Under the pieces are notes generated by a model. It did not search any database. It was not told the DNA's origin and was given only the letters and a program-made list of their open reading frames with translations. Shown in pieces: positions 63,051-64,000 of a DNA stretch of 64,000 nucleotides. The stretch comes from Symsagittifera roscoffensis. Taxonomy: Eukaryota; Xenacoelomorpha; Acoela; Convolutidae. How positions within the stretch are numbered: position 1 is the first letter of the stretch; each line of letters opens with the position of its first letter. Both the position numbers and the translations under genes were made by a program. The stretch lies in contig NC_087069.1 in assembly GCF_963678635.1 (NCBI RefSeq), positions 25,348,303 to 25,412,302 of the forward strand, written 5' to 3'.

Positions 63051-64000
63051 AAAATCATATTCCATCGAATGCACTGGTTGAATGGATGAGCCGAGCGATG
63101 AAAGATCAGAGGCATGAATGGATTTATGGATAGTTGGCCTAATGATTAGTTGAATCGATGGAACGCTGGATAGACAGATGAACGATAGATGTCTAGCTGT
63201 ATTGCTGGTTCGATGGCTTGATGTTTGAATGGGCAGAGTGTTGGATAGCTATATGGAAGTTTCGCTGGAAAATAGGATGGCATAAGAAAACGAGTTGATC
63301 GAAATGAGTATGTGCTCCACTAGTTTCTCAAGTTGTCCTTTTTTAGATCACCATAATCGACACGAATCATCTCATTTTTCTAGTACAACATGGTTATTTT
63401 CGAAATCAAGGTTAGCAATGACATTTTTCATCGTACTCATTTTGTGACTTTACGCATTGGTTGATTCCTGTTGACAGTTGTCGGGCAAAAGATTGATCGC
63501 CCAATAATTTTTTTCCGCATCAAAAAATCCTAGAATACGAAGTCATTCTCATCAGGGTTAGTTTGAATCTGTTTTCGAGTTTTCAATAAAGGCGGTCTGA
63601 GCTGCTTTTTAAATTGATCGATTGCTTTTGGTGGTTGTTCAATTGGAGGACCAGAACGGTTGCTAGCGTTAGTCTTACTAACGGAGGAAACTTTAAGTTC
63701 GTGGAATAAGTTCTCATAATTTTCGTTCTAAGCTATCTATATTCGCTGTTCGACTGTCATCAGCAACCGAAGTCAATTTTTTGAAAAAGTCGTATCATTT
63801 GACGCTCATGGTTAGAATTGGTATCTGAAAACGGGAACATTCTTTTCATTTTGTCATACTTTCTTTTTTGAGCTTAGATATGCATAACAAAGATCAAATT
63901 GTAGATAATTTTTGCTCATGTGGAATATGCATTATGTCTCTAAGGTTGGCTTTTCTCTTTAACTTTCCAAGAGTTCCATCAATTTTTGAAAAAACAATGT
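63051..64000. other. GATG-rich stretch and unassigned window end
   Basis: 63060-63290 is enriched in GATGGAT, GATTG and GATAG words, a decayed simple repeat. From 63300 to the end I see no gene or clear repeat. Confidence 0.4.

Overview
The window is eukaryotic DNA, almost certainly from an invertebrate animal. It is AT-rich and repeat-dense, with short GT..AG introns of about 57-115 bases, T-rich acceptors, a B-box zinc-finger exon, hAT transposase remnants and a metazoan-type Ty3/gypsy retroelement. The small introns would fit a nematode, but I cannot fix the phylum. There is one 200-N assembly gap (3601-3800). Nothing bacterial is seen.

The dominant feature is a single giant LTR retrotransposon on the minus strand, 14950-37369 (22,420 bp). 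It has two nearly identical 902/903-bp LTRs (TG..CA on the plus strand), a perfect 5-bp target duplication (CAGAT) and a paralogous empty site at 41035-41056 that proves the boundaries. In transcription order (right to left) it carries: a 2.6-kb leader full of tandem repeats; a broken gag start; a gag-protease-reverse transcriptase frame; an integrase frame ending in a macro-domain-like module; a 1241-residue ORF3 with a complete SGNH/GDSL-hydrolase motif set and a second degenerate one; and ORF4, about 1730-1776 residues of unknown function, overlapping ORF3 in the -1 frame. The RT thumb and RNase H are deleted, with a TAG at the junction, so this young copy is probably defective and was mobilised in trans. 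This element, and especially its 10 kb of extra ORFs after the integrase, is the best candidate for an undescribed system.

Layout. 1-3600: three copies of a 380-410-bp dispersed repeat (TG..CA ends) around a B-box exon. 3800-8050: diverged inverted repeat arms around AT-rich sequence. 8056-10684: an element with CCCGGGTTGACC inverted ends enclosing a large foldback built of AGATCT palindromes. 11437-14949, continuing at 37375-37758, and 37759-41432: two tandem copies of a ~3.7-kb unit with a hAT transposase C-terminal remnant; the giant retroelement sits inside the first copy. 41433-53300: mostly gene-poor, with a probable four-exon gene on the minus strand (47735-48766), a small minus-strand gene end (45630-45956) and several old repeats. 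53300-58603: two inverted copies of the dispersed repeat flank spliced exons and an intact 411-residue ORF of unusual, glycine-poor composition. 58604-64000: no genes seen; A+T-rich repeats and minisatellites.

Inside the retroelement, the gag/pol proteins would package and copy the RNA and the integrase would insert it. The SGNH, macro-like and ORF4 products are accessory; their roles (modifying envelope, lipid, glycan or ADP-ribose-linked targets, or countering host silencing) are inference only. The hexamer CTTGAG (sense strand) is strongly enriched across the whole element, coding and non-coding alike.
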